A DNA stretch of 64,000 nt. Origin: Bacteroidales bacterium (lineage in GTDB: Bacteria; Bacteroidota; Bacteroidia; Bacteroidales; UBA932). The first letter of the stretch is position 1. Every line of letters begins with the position of its first letter. The notes under the pieces were generated by a model. That model ran no database searches, had not been told where the DNA came from, and was given only the letters and a program-made list of their open reading frames with translations. Shown in pieces: positions 25,234-34,295 of the stretch. The stretch lies in assembly GCA_017479265.1 (NCBI GenBank), contig JAFVCK010000025.1:1-64000 (forward strand), given 5' to 3'. A program made the position numbers and the translations under genes.

Positions 25234-28128
25234 ATGAACTTCAATTCTCTGATTATCAGGTCTGTCGCAGCTGCTCTTGCGATGACCGCATGCGCACGTG
25301 AAACGGAAATTGCGCCCGTCCCCGCCGGGGAGGACACCGTCACCTATTCATTCCGCGCAGTCATGGAAGGCTCTTCCAAAGCCTCCGTCTCCGAAGACGG
25401 AACATGCTCCTGGACCCAGGGCGACCAGATCGCAGTCTATAACGCCGTGAGCGGCACATTCTGCACATTCACAAGCGAGCTCGGAGACGGCCTCTTCACA
25501 TTCACGGGAGAGCCCGGAGCCGACTACGAGTTTACCCACGCCTATTATCCTGCATCCATAGCGAAGGCCACCTCCACGATCACCCTGCCCGATGAAATAA
25601 CTCTCAAGCAGGCGACTTCCGGAAGCGGATTCCCCATGTTCGGGACCCGTGAGGAGAACAACACCCTGTCCTTCCGCCACATGGGAGCACTGCTCAAATA
25701 CACCCTTGTCGGCATACCCGAAACGGCTGACGCTCTGGTACTTTCATCCCCCGAGGTCTCTATCAGCGGAGATTTCAGCGTGGCCGAAAGCGACAATGTA
25801 ATCAATGCCACGAGCGGAAACGGCACTGTTCGCATCCCCCTTGAGAGCGGCGCGAGCAAGAGCCTTGTATTCTACCTGCCCCTTCCCCTTGGAACATACA
25901 CCTTCAACTGCGATGTCATGGCAGGCGAACAGGCCCTCGCCTCACACGCTACCAAGTCTTCCAAGGAGGTCCAGAGGGCGAAGCTCATACGCATGCGCCC
26001 CGTCACTCCCGAATTCGGAGGAGGCAGAGGCACCGAGGAAGACCCCTTCCTGATTACCTCGGCGGACGACCTGAAGACCCTCTCATACGTCTGTGACGAC
26101 GAGACCATGCGCAGTTCCTTCTACAAGCAGACCGCCGACATAGACCTTGAGAACGTTGCCTTCTCTCCTATATGCACCTTGGACCTGCCCTTTACCGGCG
26201 GTTATGACGGAGACGGCCACTCAATTTCCAACCTTAACGTCAGCACCAGCGGAGCCAACGCCGGCCTGTTCGGATACCTCAGGGGCGCTACCGTCAAGAA
26301 CATTGAGATAAAGAGCGCCACCATAAAGTCCGGAGCCAACTATGCCGGAGCCATAACAGGCGTTCTGAACGAGGGCGTCATCAGCGGATGCCGCGTCGAT
26401 GAGAACAGTACCGTTTCAAGTGCGGCACGCGGAGCCGGCGGAGTTGTCGGATTCGTACGCGCCGGTACCATAAGCGGCTGTGCATCACATGCATGCATGA
26501 GCGCGGAGACCGACATAGCTGGCGGTATCGCAGGCTACCTCAACACCAATGCGGCAACACAGGAGATACTCGTTATAAACTGCACCTTCGACCCTGTTTA
26601 CAAGGACGGCAAGATGACGGCCGCAAGCCTCAAGACCGGCAACGCCAATGCCTTCATGGGCGGTATCTCCGGCTCTGCCAACGCCACCGACGGCATGGGC
26701 ACAATCAAGATAGCCAACTGCTACGCATACCCTCTTGAAATGGTCAGCACCCAGGCTGCAGGCACCAAGGTAGCATACATAGGCGGCATTACGGGCCGCA
26801 TAGTCAGCGCGGGAGTTACAATCTACAACTGCCTCACCCCCGTAACCTACTCCAACGTGATAATAGGAGGAAGCCGCATCGATGCCAAAACCTACAAGAA
26901 CCTCACTGCGGCTGCCTGCATTACAGGCACCGTATCCCAGGACGGCTCCACCATCAGCCGCGTGATTTCCAAGAACACCTGGCCGGTCTGCACCTACACC
27001 AGCAAGAGCGTGGACATGTCCAACGTCTCCATCAAGACAGGCGACGGCAACATGCGAGGATTCGGAGGTTTCGCCTTCTCATCTGACTGGACCGTAAACG
27101 GAAAGAGGACCTACAGCGAGGCTGAAGGCGGCATACTCGCAGCCCTGAACGACGGAGTAACCGCTTGGAACACAGATAATCCCGATGCAACCGCAGTGGC
27201 ATGGGAGTACGACGCGACCTTCGGCTATCCCAAGCCTTCAGGTATCGATGTGCCCGGCGTCACCACCAAGAAGGTGAGCATCATAGGCGATTCCATATCC
27301 ACATATCAGGGATATATCTTCTCCACCGACGACCTCCAGATGAACGCATTCTATCCGGATGCCTCCAACACCTACGACAACATGGTGCTAAACGAGCAGG
27401 AGACATGGTGGTGGAAGATAATCTACGACAAGATGTCCAACGCCCGGTTAGAGGTTGACAATGCCTTCGGCGGCTCTACGGTCAGCTACACGGAGGCCAA
27501 GATTGACGGGATGGCCAAGGACCCCAACGACAGGATGATGGAGAACAGTTTCCAGCTGCGCTACCTCAACTACGGAGTCGGAGAGCCCGACATACTGATA
27601 TGTCACGGCGGACGCAATGACTTCGGCCAGTTCGGCGGCAATACCGACGTACTGCTGGGCTCCTATACAAAGTCCGCGCTCCAGAGCGCATACGAAGCCG
27701 AGGAGGGCGAACTCTTCAACAACTTCTCCGCCGGCACGGTAGCCATCCTGCGTGACTTCCATGCCAAATTCCCTGAGGCCAAGGTACTTATAATCGTGCA
27801 TGACATGATGTCAGACGGCTATGCCGCCGCGGCGAAGGCCATCACCAAGTTCCTCTCCGGAAAAGGCTTCGATATCCGCTATGTGAACCTCCACAAGACC
27901 GGCACCAACAACGCCACCAACACCGACATAGGAATCACCAAGGAAGGCGGCACCCACCCCAACAGCGTAGGATGCACCAATATGGCCAACTACATCTTCG
28001 AGAATTACGGAGAGTGGCTGGAAGGTCCTTACGTACCAGGTGAGGAAGGCGGAGACGACGACGGCACCGAGTGGGAATCCGAAATCGAGAACTTCGAACT
28101 GGAGGACGAGTCTTCCGTATGGGAGTAG
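25234..28128 (+). CDS. Three-part lipoprotein: fimbrillin-like module, GLUG repeats, SGNH hydrolase
   Basis: Surface lipoprotein of 964 residues, signal ending at Cys20. Residues about 30-265 are fimbrillin-like (WTQGDQIAVYNA, then LRFRHMGALLKY-type segment). Residues about 268-640 start with GRGTEEDPFLITSADDL and carry GLUG-like turns (GGVVGFVRAG, GGIAGYLN). Residues about 680-935 are an SGNH/GDSL esterase domain: Gly685-Asp-Ser687 (nucleophile), AFGGS, GGRNDF with Asn795, and His908 in GGTHPN. The Asp normally three residues before the His is Gly905 here; only Glu904 is near. The tail is highly acidic and ends SSVWE. It heads the tight run of genes through the glycerophosphodiesterase, 9 bases upstream of that gene. 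Likely an adhesin-tethered esterase; substrate unknown. Confidence 0.8.
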   Translation: MNFNSLIIRSVAAALAMTACARETEIAPVPAGEDTVTYSFRAVMEGSSKASVSEDGTCSWTQGDQIAVYNAVSGTFCTFTSELGDGLFTFTGEPGADYEFTHAYYPASIAKATSTITLPDEITLKQATSGSGFPMFGTREENNTLSFRHMGALLKYTLVGIPETADALVLSSPEVSISGDFSVAESDNVINATSGNGTVRIPLESGASKSLVFYLPLPLGTYTFNCDVMAGEQALASHATKSSKEVQRAKLIRMRPVTPEFGGGRGTEEDPFLITSADDLKTLSYVCDDETMRSSFYKQTADIDLENVAFSPICTLDLPFTGGYDGDGHSISNLNVSTSGANAGLFGYLRGATVKNIEIKSATIKSGANYAGAITGVLNEGVISGCRVDENSTVSSAARGAGGVVGFVRAGTISGCASHACMSAETDIAGGIAGYLNTNAATQEILVINCTFDPVYKDGKMTAASLKTGNANAFMGGISGSANATDGMGTIKIANCYAYPLEMVSTQAAGTKVAYIGGITGRIVSAGVTIYNCLTPVTYSNVIIGGSRIDAKTYKNLTAAACITGTVSQDGSTISRVISKNTWPVCTYTSKSVDMSNVSIKTGDGNMRGFGGFAFSSDWTVNGKRTYSEAEGGILAALNDGVTAWNTDNPDATAVAWEYDATFGYPKPSGIDVPGVTTKKVSIIGDSISTYQGYIFSTDDLQMNAFYPDASNTYDNMVLNEQETWWWKIIYDKMSNARLEVDNAFGGSTVSYTEAKIDGMAKDPNDRMMENSFQLRYLNYGVGEPDILICHGGRNDFGQFGGNTDVLLGSYTKSALQSAYEAEEGELFNNFSAGTVAILRDFHAKFPEAKVLIIVHDMMSDGYAAAAKAITKFLSGKGFDIRYVNLHKTGTNNATNTDIGITKEGGTHPNSVGCTNMANYIFENYGEWLEGPYVPGEEGGDDDGTEWESEIENFELEDESSVWE

Positions 28129-28137
28129 CAGCATAGA

Positions 28138-29115
28138 ATGAAAAAGACCGTATCACTCATTTTTGCAGCGCTGACGCTTTGTCTGTGTCAGTGCTGCACT
28201 CCCAAAGACGCCGTTTTCGAGGGCAACCGCGCCGAAGCGATAGCGGCCAGGATGCACGACCCTGCGACGGATTACGTAGTGGTAGCCGTACACCGGGGCG
28301 ACTGGCGCAACTATCCTGAGAATTCGATTCCGGCCATAGAGAGCGTCATACGCATGGGAGCGGACATAGTGGAAATAGACATACACAGGACGGCTGACTC
28401 CGTTCTGGTAGTCTGCCACGATGCCGACGTGCGCCGTACCACCAACTTCTCAAAGGCATTCAAGAACGTGCCGGGAAAGAGTTCCAAGATAGCCAACATG
28501 ACACTGGCGGACATCAAGACCCTGCTGCTCAAGCGCGGACAGGGCGTTGAGACCGATACCCTGCGCATGCCTACCCTGGAAGAAGCCCTGCTCTGCACCA
28601 AGGACCGTATCTGCGTCAACATAGACAAGGGATACGAGTATTACGACCAGGTGCTGGAACTATCTGAAAGGCTCGGTGTCACGGACCAGGTGCTCATAAA
28701 GAGCAAGAGGCCCCTTGAGGTGGTAGCCGAGCATGAGGCTCCATACGAGCACAATGTCATGTACATGCCCGTCTGCGACATACAGAAGGAGAGCGGAAAG
28801 GCACTGTTCGATTCCTACATGGAGAAGGGAGTAGTACCTCTTGCATACGAACTTTGCTGGCAGAGAAACGACGACGGACTGTTCCGCGAGCTGGCCCGCA
28901 AAGCCCTGGACCAGGGCTCCAAGGTGTGGGTCAACACCATCTGGGCAAGCCTCTGCGGCGGCCTTGGCAACGATGACGATGCCGCTTTCGAGTGCGAAGA
29001 CCCAGGACAGGTGTATCAGCAGTACATAGACGCGGGAGTCTCCATGATACAGACAGACAGGCCCGAGATGCTTATAAACTGGCTCGAAAAGACTGGTCAC
29101 CATACCCTCAAATAG
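28138..29115 (+). CDS. Glycerophosphodiester phosphodiesterase family lipoprotein
   Basis: GDPD-fold enzyme of 325 residues with a lipoprotein-like signal ending at Cys19/Cys20. Family enzymes split glycerophosphodiesters into glycerol 3-phosphate and an alcohol; some attack teichoic acids. Active-site residues are visible: His52 in AVHRGDWRNYPENS, Glu79 and Asp81 in VEIDIH, and His94 in CHDADV. The C-terminal part has the usual DGxxTD-like closing strand as GVSMIQTDRPE. The next gene, 7 bases downstream, encodes an organophosphate transporter, which fits uptake of the released glycerol phosphate. It is probably exported to the periplasm or cell surface. Confidence 0.92.
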   Translation: MKKTVSLIFAALTLCLCQCCTPKDAVFEGNRAEAIAARMHDPATDYVVVAVHRGDWRNYPENSIPAIESVIRMGADIVEIDIHRTADSVLVVCHDADVRRTTNFSKAFKNVPGKSSKIANMTLADIKTLLLKRGQGVETDTLRMPTLEEALLCTKDRICVNIDKGYEYYDQVLELSERLGVTDQVLIKSKRPLEVVAEHEAPYEHNVMYMPVCDIQKESGKALFDSYMEKGVVPLAYELCWQRNDDGLFRELARKALDQGSKVWVNTIWASLCGGLGNDDDAAFECEDPGQVYQQYIDAGVSMIQTDRPEMLINWLEKTGHHTLK

Positions 29116-29122
29116 ACGATAA

Positions 29123-30490
29123 ATGGTTGAAGAGAAACTTCTGAAAGCGTACAACAGGCGGAAGCTGGAGACCGTCGTGGCCGCCACTCTCGCGTACGCG
29201 TTATATTATGTGTGCCGCCTCTCCATGGGTGTTCTCAAGCAGCCTCTCATCGATGCTGGACTGCTGAGCGCCACCCAACTTGGCGTCATAGGAGCGTGCA
29301 TGTACTGGACATACGCCGTGGGGAAACTGGTGAACGGATTCCTCGCAGACGGGGCCAACATACGCCGTTTCATGGCGACCGGCATTACCATCTCGGTGGG
29401 AATGAACCTCATAATGGGCGTACTTGGGATAACAGCAATCGACGGCGGCATAGGAAACATGGCGCTGTTCCTGCTGTTCTGCCTGCTGTGGGCGGCCAAC
29501 GGATGGGCCCAGTCCATGGGAGCCCCGGCTTCTATCGTGGCCCTCTCACGCTGGCTCCCGCTCAAGACCAGAGGCACTTTCTACGGATTTTTCAGCGCTT
29601 CGCACAACATAGGCGAAGGCCTGTCATTCGTATTCGTCGGCTCCATAGTCGCGGCCTTCGGCTGGACATGGGGATTCTTCGGAGCGGCGCTTGCCGGTAT
29701 GGTCGGCCTCGTAGTCGTGCTGCTTTTTTTCCACAATTCCCCCGAGTCAAAGGGACTTCCTTCAATAGAAATCCTCTCGGGAGAAATGACTGCGGAAGAA
29801 TATGAGCGTGACAAGGAAAAGAACATGGCGGCCCAGGCAGATGCGAAGGCCGCAGCAAGGGCGGAGACCAAAAGGATGCAGAAGGCTGTCATCAAGAATC
29901 CCGGAGTATGGATTCTGGCCGCCGCAAGCGCATTCATGTACATGAGCCGCTATGCCATCAACGAGTGGGGCACGATATTCCTCCAGGAGGCCAAGGGCTA
30001 CAGCCTCGGAGAGGCCGCTTCCATAATAGGCATCAATCCCATATTCGGAATCATAGGAACCGTGGTGTCGGGATGGCTGTCCGACGTGCTTTTCAAGGGT
30101 GACAGAAGGTATCCTGCCCTCGTCGCCGGACTGCTTGAGGCCATAGCGCTTGCCCTGTTCCTGTACGGGGGAACTTCAAGATGGGTCAACATCGCTGCCA
30201 TGGTGCTGTTCGGAATAGCGATAGGCGTGCTGATAAGTTTCCTTGGCGGCCTTATGGCAATAGACCTGGTGCCGAGGAAGGCTTCGGGAGCCGCACTTGG
30301 CATAGTCGGCATAGCCTCATACGCGGCGGCCGGCCTGCAGAACATCATCACCGGTGTCCTGATGGACACGAGCGCGGAAGCAGGCACGCACGATTTTACA
30401 TACGTAAGCATTTTCTGGCTGGGGTCAGCTGTGATTTCCTTCCTGCTCCCCCTGCTGAACTGGAAACGCAAACAACAGAAAATTAAATGA
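29123..30490 (+). CDS. MFS organophosphate:phosphate antiporter (GlpT/UhpT-like)
   Basis: Inner-membrane transporter of 455 residues with about 12 hydrophobic segments and a charged central loop (about residues 215-250, rich in Lys, Glu and Ala). It fits the OPA family: YYVCRLSMG in the first helix region holds the substrate-binding-type Arg, and SHNIGEGLSFVF matches the HNxG region with the functional His of GlpT. OPA carriers exchange glycerol 3-phosphate or sugar phosphates for phosphate. It stands 7 bases after the glycerophosphodiesterase and overlaps the next gene by 4 bases (ATGA), so phosphodiester breakdown products are its likely cargo (inference). Confidence 0.92.
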   Translation: MVEEKLLKAYNRRKLETVVAATLAYALYYVCRLSMGVLKQPLIDAGLLSATQLGVIGACMYWTYAVGKLVNGFLADGANIRRFMATGITISVGMNLIMGVLGITAIDGGIGNMALFLLFCLLWAANGWAQSMGAPASIVALSRWLPLKTRGTFYGFFSASHNIGEGLSFVFVGSIVAAFGWTWGFFGAALAGMVGLVVVLLFFHNSPESKGLPSIEILSGEMTAEEYERDKEKNMAAQADAKAAARAETKRMQKAVIKNPGVWILAAASAFMYMSRYAINEWGTIFLQEAKGYSLGEAASIIGINPIFGIIGTVVSGWLSDVLFKGDRRYPALVAGLLEAIALALFLYGGTSRWVNIAAMVLFGIAIGVLISFLGGLMAIDLVPRKASGAALGIVGIASYAAAGLQNIITGVLMDTSAEAGTHDFTYVSIFWLGSAVISFLLPLLNWKRKQQKIK

Positions 30491-33120
30491 AATTCAGAGA
30501 TTTAGGGCTTACTCTCGCAGTGGTTGTCCCCTTTGTCACAGGCTGCCATGCCGACGACAAGGTACAGCTTGCCAAAGGAGAAGGAATAGAGAAAGAGCAG
30601 GTGATGCCGGATATACCCGAGGGGGACAAATCCAGTTTCACCCTGACGACCGAGGAGAATTCCTTGCGGTCAGTCATCGGGACCGGGTCGCACGAGTTTA
30701 CGCCCGGGGACAGGATATATCTTCGCTCGGAATATTATTCACCCGTCATCGACCCCGAGGACGGCAGCGCAAGTGTAGAAGTGGCGCTGGCACAAAGCGG
30801 CAACTATCAGATGTTCTGCTTCCCCAAGGGTTCAAAGTACTGGTACCGCTCCAATGGGGACAATCCCCTGAGCAAACTGGTAGTGCCATATTCCCAGTTC
30901 TACCGCAGCACGGTGGATTCGCTGAAGCTATATCCCCTGTACGCCGGTTTTGACGGGCAGGGAACGATAGTGTTCAAGGAAGTCATCTCCGCCGTCGGCA
31001 TCACACTGAGGGGAAATGCCAAGGTAGCGTCGGTACACCTCCAGAACAAGGCCGATACGTATCTTCCCTCGGAGAATCTGGCCGGAGTAGCATCATTCGA
31101 CCCGCAGAAGGGATTCGTACTGGACGAGGGCGTAGATTTCGTAAACCTCAACTGCACCGACGGGGGCAAAGGCGTGAGCCTCTCCGAGGACGGCACCACG
31201 TTCTATCTGGTGCTTTCCCCCGGCAATTATTCCTCCGGGATGACCCTCACCGTAACCACAATGGACCACAAGGGCTCTACCTTCGACGTACCCGCATTCG
31301 AGGTGGCACCGGGCGAGGTCAAGACCTTCTCTTTCGACTATGCGCACGATGACGACCTCATATTTTTCGAGCATTTCGACAATTTCGTATGGGGAGGAAA
31401 CGTAAAGGGCAACCAGGCGGTATCCTCCTACGGTCCCGATGCGCAGTCCAGCCCGTCGGCGGAAAGAAGCGGATACGAAGAGGCCTTCACTCAGGTGGGC
31501 ATAACGACACCCGGCTCCGCATTCATACAGGCCAACTGGTCGACCATCAACGGATGGAGCGTGGGAGAGCGTCCGAGTGTAAGCGCCAGGTACCTTGCCA
31601 GCAGGAATATAAGCGACTACACCTACCTCTACCGCTGCCAGGAGTACCAGGGCTGCCTGAGCGTAGGTGCCGGCGATGAGATACGAGGAGGCGTGCAGCC
31701 GCTGAAAGACTTCAAATTCGACGACGTGTTCTTCGGGGTCAAGGTGTCCTTCGACATCTGCCTCCGCTATGGCACGGAAGACATGTTCTGCACCCAGCTG
31801 AGCGGCAGCGGAATCGCTACCTCGCTGACCGTGGACGGCAAGCCCATAGAATTGGAGAACACCTTAGGCGGCAACAACACCTATTCCCATACGTTCATAA
31901 ATGTCTGCTCCATACGGCGAACCGACATACCCGGCCCGCAGTCGGAGAGATACGGCGAAGGCTGGCACCATGTTGAAGTGACCCTGGAGAATCTGAACGA
32001 TGTGTCGGAACTCGGCCTGTGGGGATTCGACAGCAGCAACAACCTCAAGCACGGATGTTTCATAGACAACCTGGAAATCAGGTACTTGCCACAAGAACAT
32101 CCCGCCGGCAGGCTCCGCGTGCTGCTGTACAACATACAGAACGGAATGTGGGCGGACCAGTGCAACAACTTTGACAATTTCGTAGCCTTCGTAAAGAAGT
32201 ACGACCCCGACGTGTGCGTATTCTGCGAGGGTCAGAGCATCTGGAAGACAGGCTCGGCCGAATACGCCGGAAGAAGCACGTACCAGCTGTTCACCAGCAG
32301 GAGCGGCATAACCGACCAGACCACAACGAACAGCACTTCGGCCCTTACCAATGCTCAGTGGACGGCTCTGGCAAAGCGTTTCGGACACCAGTACCATGCT
32401 GTGGGCATGTACAGGGACGATTATCCCCAGGTCATAACATCAAAGTATCCTGTCAGCACCGTACTGCGTATAGCAAGGGCAAATGACAAGGACGGGAAGG
32501 GCACGACCCTCATCCACGGGGCTGGACATTTCCAGGTCAAGGTCGCGGACAAGACGATAAATATCGTAAGCCTGCATCTGTGGCCCATGAAGTACAGCCC
32601 GGGCGAAGGAGAGAGCGCGGCTCCATACCTGCGCGGCTACGATTATGCCCGCCGCGAGGTCGAGGCCCTGCTTGGAGCCACGGTGAAGCGTACGGACTGC
32701 GGCGATGACTGGCTGATAATGGGAGATACCAACTCGGTATCCCCTCTTGACGGGGACTATTACGATGAAGTGGCGTATTCCCGTTGGGACCAGGAAGGCT
32801 ACAAGTGGGTACAGCCCCACGAGGCATTCCTGAGCGGCAATTACGGCAGGCCTCTTTACGACATGCTGCGCCAGGGCGAAGGGTCCTATTATACAGGCCC
32901 GGGGCGCATGATGCCCTCGACCAGCAGCGCAGCCCGCATGGACATAATGTACGGCAGCGAATCCATGCGCAGGAGGGTAAGCGGAGAATCGTTGATTATC
33001 AACGACAAATGGTGCGATATCACCCTTAGCGCCGTATATGACCCGGATTCGGACGAAAAGCATCCGAAGATACCTTCGGACCACCGTCCTCTCCTGATTG
33101 AATTTGACATGTCAAAATGA
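30487..33120 (+). CDS. EEP-family (endonuclease/exonuclease/phosphatase) lipoprotein with adhesin-like N-terminus
   Basis: Lipoprotein of 877 residues, signal ending at Cys20 (FVTGC). Residues about 45-290 look like a fimbrillin-type module (EFTPGDRIYLRSEYY), residues about 300-535 like a jelly-roll or choice-of-anchor domain (FFEHFDNFVWGG), and residues about 541-877 are a metal-dependent EEP domain: Asn549 in LYNIQNG, Glu581 in FCEGQS, His697 in SLHLWP, Gly746-Asp-Thr-Asn749, and Ser864-Asp-His866 near the end. All catalytic positions seem intact. EEP enzymes cut phosphodiesters of nucleic acids, inositol phosphates or sphingomyelin. It overlaps both neighbours by ATGA, so it is tightly tied to the transporter and to the SusC unit. 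Confidence 0.85.
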   Translation: MKFRDLGLTLAVVVPFVTGCHADDKVQLAKGEGIEKEQVMPDIPEGDKSSFTLTTEENSLRSVIGTGSHEFTPGDRIYLRSEYYSPVIDPEDGSASVEVALAQSGNYQMFCFPKGSKYWYRSNGDNPLSKLVVPYSQFYRSTVDSLKLYPLYAGFDGQGTIVFKEVISAVGITLRGNAKVASVHLQNKADTYLPSENLAGVASFDPQKGFVLDEGVDFVNLNCTDGGKGVSLSEDGTTFYLVLSPGNYSSGMTLTVTTMDHKGSTFDVPAFEVAPGEVKTFSFDYAHDDDLIFFEHFDNFVWGGNVKGNQAVSSYGPDAQSSPSAERSGYEEAFTQVGITTPGSAFIQANWSTINGWSVGERPSVSARYLASRNISDYTYLYRCQEYQGCLSVGAGDEIRGGVQPLKDFKFDDVFFGVKVSFDICLRYGTEDMFCTQLSGSGIATSLTVDGKPIELENTLGGNNTYSHTFINVCSIRRTDIPGPQSERYGEGWHHVEVTLENLNDVSELGLWGFDSSNNLKHGCFIDNLEIRYLPQEHPAGRLRVLLYNIQNGMWADQCNNFDNFVAFVKKYDPDVCVFCEGQSIWKTGSAEYAGRSTYQLFTSRSGITDQTTTNSTSALTNAQWTALAKRFGHQYHAVGMYRDDYPQVITSKYPVSTVLRIARANDKDGKGTTLIHGAGHFQVKVADKTINIVSLHLWPMKYSPGEGESAAPYLRGYDYARREVEALLGATVKRTDCGDDWLIMGDTNSVSPLDGDYYDEVAYSRWDQEGYKWVQPHEAFLSGNYGRPLYDMLRQGEGSYYTGPGRMMPSTSSAARMDIMYGSESMRRRVSGESLIINDKWCDITLSAVYDPDSDEKHPKIPSDHRPLLIEFDMSK

Positions 33121-34295
33121 TGAGGAAGTTTAGATATATAGCAGGAGGATGCCTGCTCATTGCACTGACTGCGGCCTTCTGCTCATGCAAGAAGCAGGGC
33201 GGCAGTCCGGAGAGAAGCGATTACATAAGGGTATATGCTTCCACCGCGGACGACACTCCCCTGGACCAGACCTGGGTCAGTGTCAAAGGCGGGACATTCA
33301 CATACTACATAAGGTCCAATGCGGATTTTTCCGTCCAATGGCAGAGCGAGGACATGTCCTGGGCCTCCATCAGCGAGCCGAAGAATCTCGGAAGCGGGCT
33401 TTGGAGCATAGACATAAGCGCCCGGCCGGTGAGCGAGCGAGTTTACACCACCGTGGACGGGATACCGACCGGTCTGTATTCATACCGCTACGGAGTGCTG
33501 ATGCTGACCAGCAAGGATGTTCATCTGGGCAAGTACTTCGCCGTGCACCAGGGCTTCGAGGGCAGGATAAACTGCGACTTCTCGTGGCTGTACGGTTCTC
33601 GCGACCCCAACGACACCTACAATGACGTGCTTATGTCCCGGTGGACTGCGGCGCAGCTGAACCAGGGCTTCACCTCCACCGTCATAGACGGAGAAGAACA
33701 GGCCTGGGTGTACGGCAAGGAAGGATACCTGAGGCTCGGCAACGGAGAGGGCGCAGGAGCTGACCTCATCACGCCGCATACGGCCGATTTCCAGTACGAT
33801 ACCCTCATGGTGGTGTCATTCAGGGCCGTGGCCCAAAGCGGAGACAATCTCCCTGACTTCTCGGGAGGTACAGAGCCGATAGTGCCCATGAACCTCGCCA
33901 GCGCACGTGCTCCCATGGCCGCGGGTACAGGCACTCTCAGGGTAGAGGTAAGCGGCGGAGGATACATAAGGGACCTGGTAGAGACAGGGGGCACTTCCAT
34001 TTCATTGGACCTCCCTACATACGACAGGAACAGCCCTGACTTCCCGGACGACATGTTCGACCAGGGGCGTTTCCTCGTTTTCATTGAGGGAACCGACAAC
34101 AATCCCATCACCGTCAACACCAAGATCCGTTTCATAGCTGGCGATATGCAGAACACCGAAGAAGGCTCGGCGTCTCCCGTATTCCTTGACGACATTTTCG
34201 TGTACAGGATAGACCAGTGGCTGGACGAGGACATTTTCAGCCTCAACGGTGGAAAGAGCGGAAAAGACAATATAGCAGGAGGGAAGGCAGAATGA
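33117..34295 (+). CDS. Lipoprotein of unknown function, BACON-like N-terminus, upstream of SusC
   Basis: Lipoprotein of 392 residues with signal ending near Cys22/Cys24 (AAFCSC). Residues about 35-140 have the feel of a BACON-type beta-sandwich (VSVKGGTFTYYIRSNADFSVQW), often a carbohydrate- or surface-binding module. Residues about 150-365 could be a galactose-binding-like jelly roll, with DDIFVYRIDQW near the end as in choice-of-anchor domains. I do not recognise a catalytic motif. ATGA overlaps on both sides (with the EEP gene and with SusC) show it is part of one translationally coupled set. Confidence 0.6.
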   Translation: MMRKFRYIAGGCLLIALTAAFCSCKKQGGSPERSDYIRVYASTADDTPLDQTWVSVKGGTFTYYIRSNADFSVQWQSEDMSWASISEPKNLGSGLWSIDISARPVSERVYTTVDGIPTGLYSYRYGVLMLTSKDVHLGKYFAVHQGFEGRINCDFSWLYGSRDPNDTYNDVLMSRWTAAQLNQGFTSTVIDGEEQAWVYGKEGYLRLGNGEGAGADLITPHTADFQYDTLMVVSFRAVAQSGDNLPDFSGGTEPIVPMNLASARAPMAAGTGTLRVEVSGGGYIRDLVETGGTSISLDLPTYDRNSPDFPDDMFDQGRFLVFIEGTDNNPITVNTKIRFIAGDMQNTEEGSASPVFLDDIFVYRIDQWLDEDIFSLNGGKSGKDNIAGGKAE

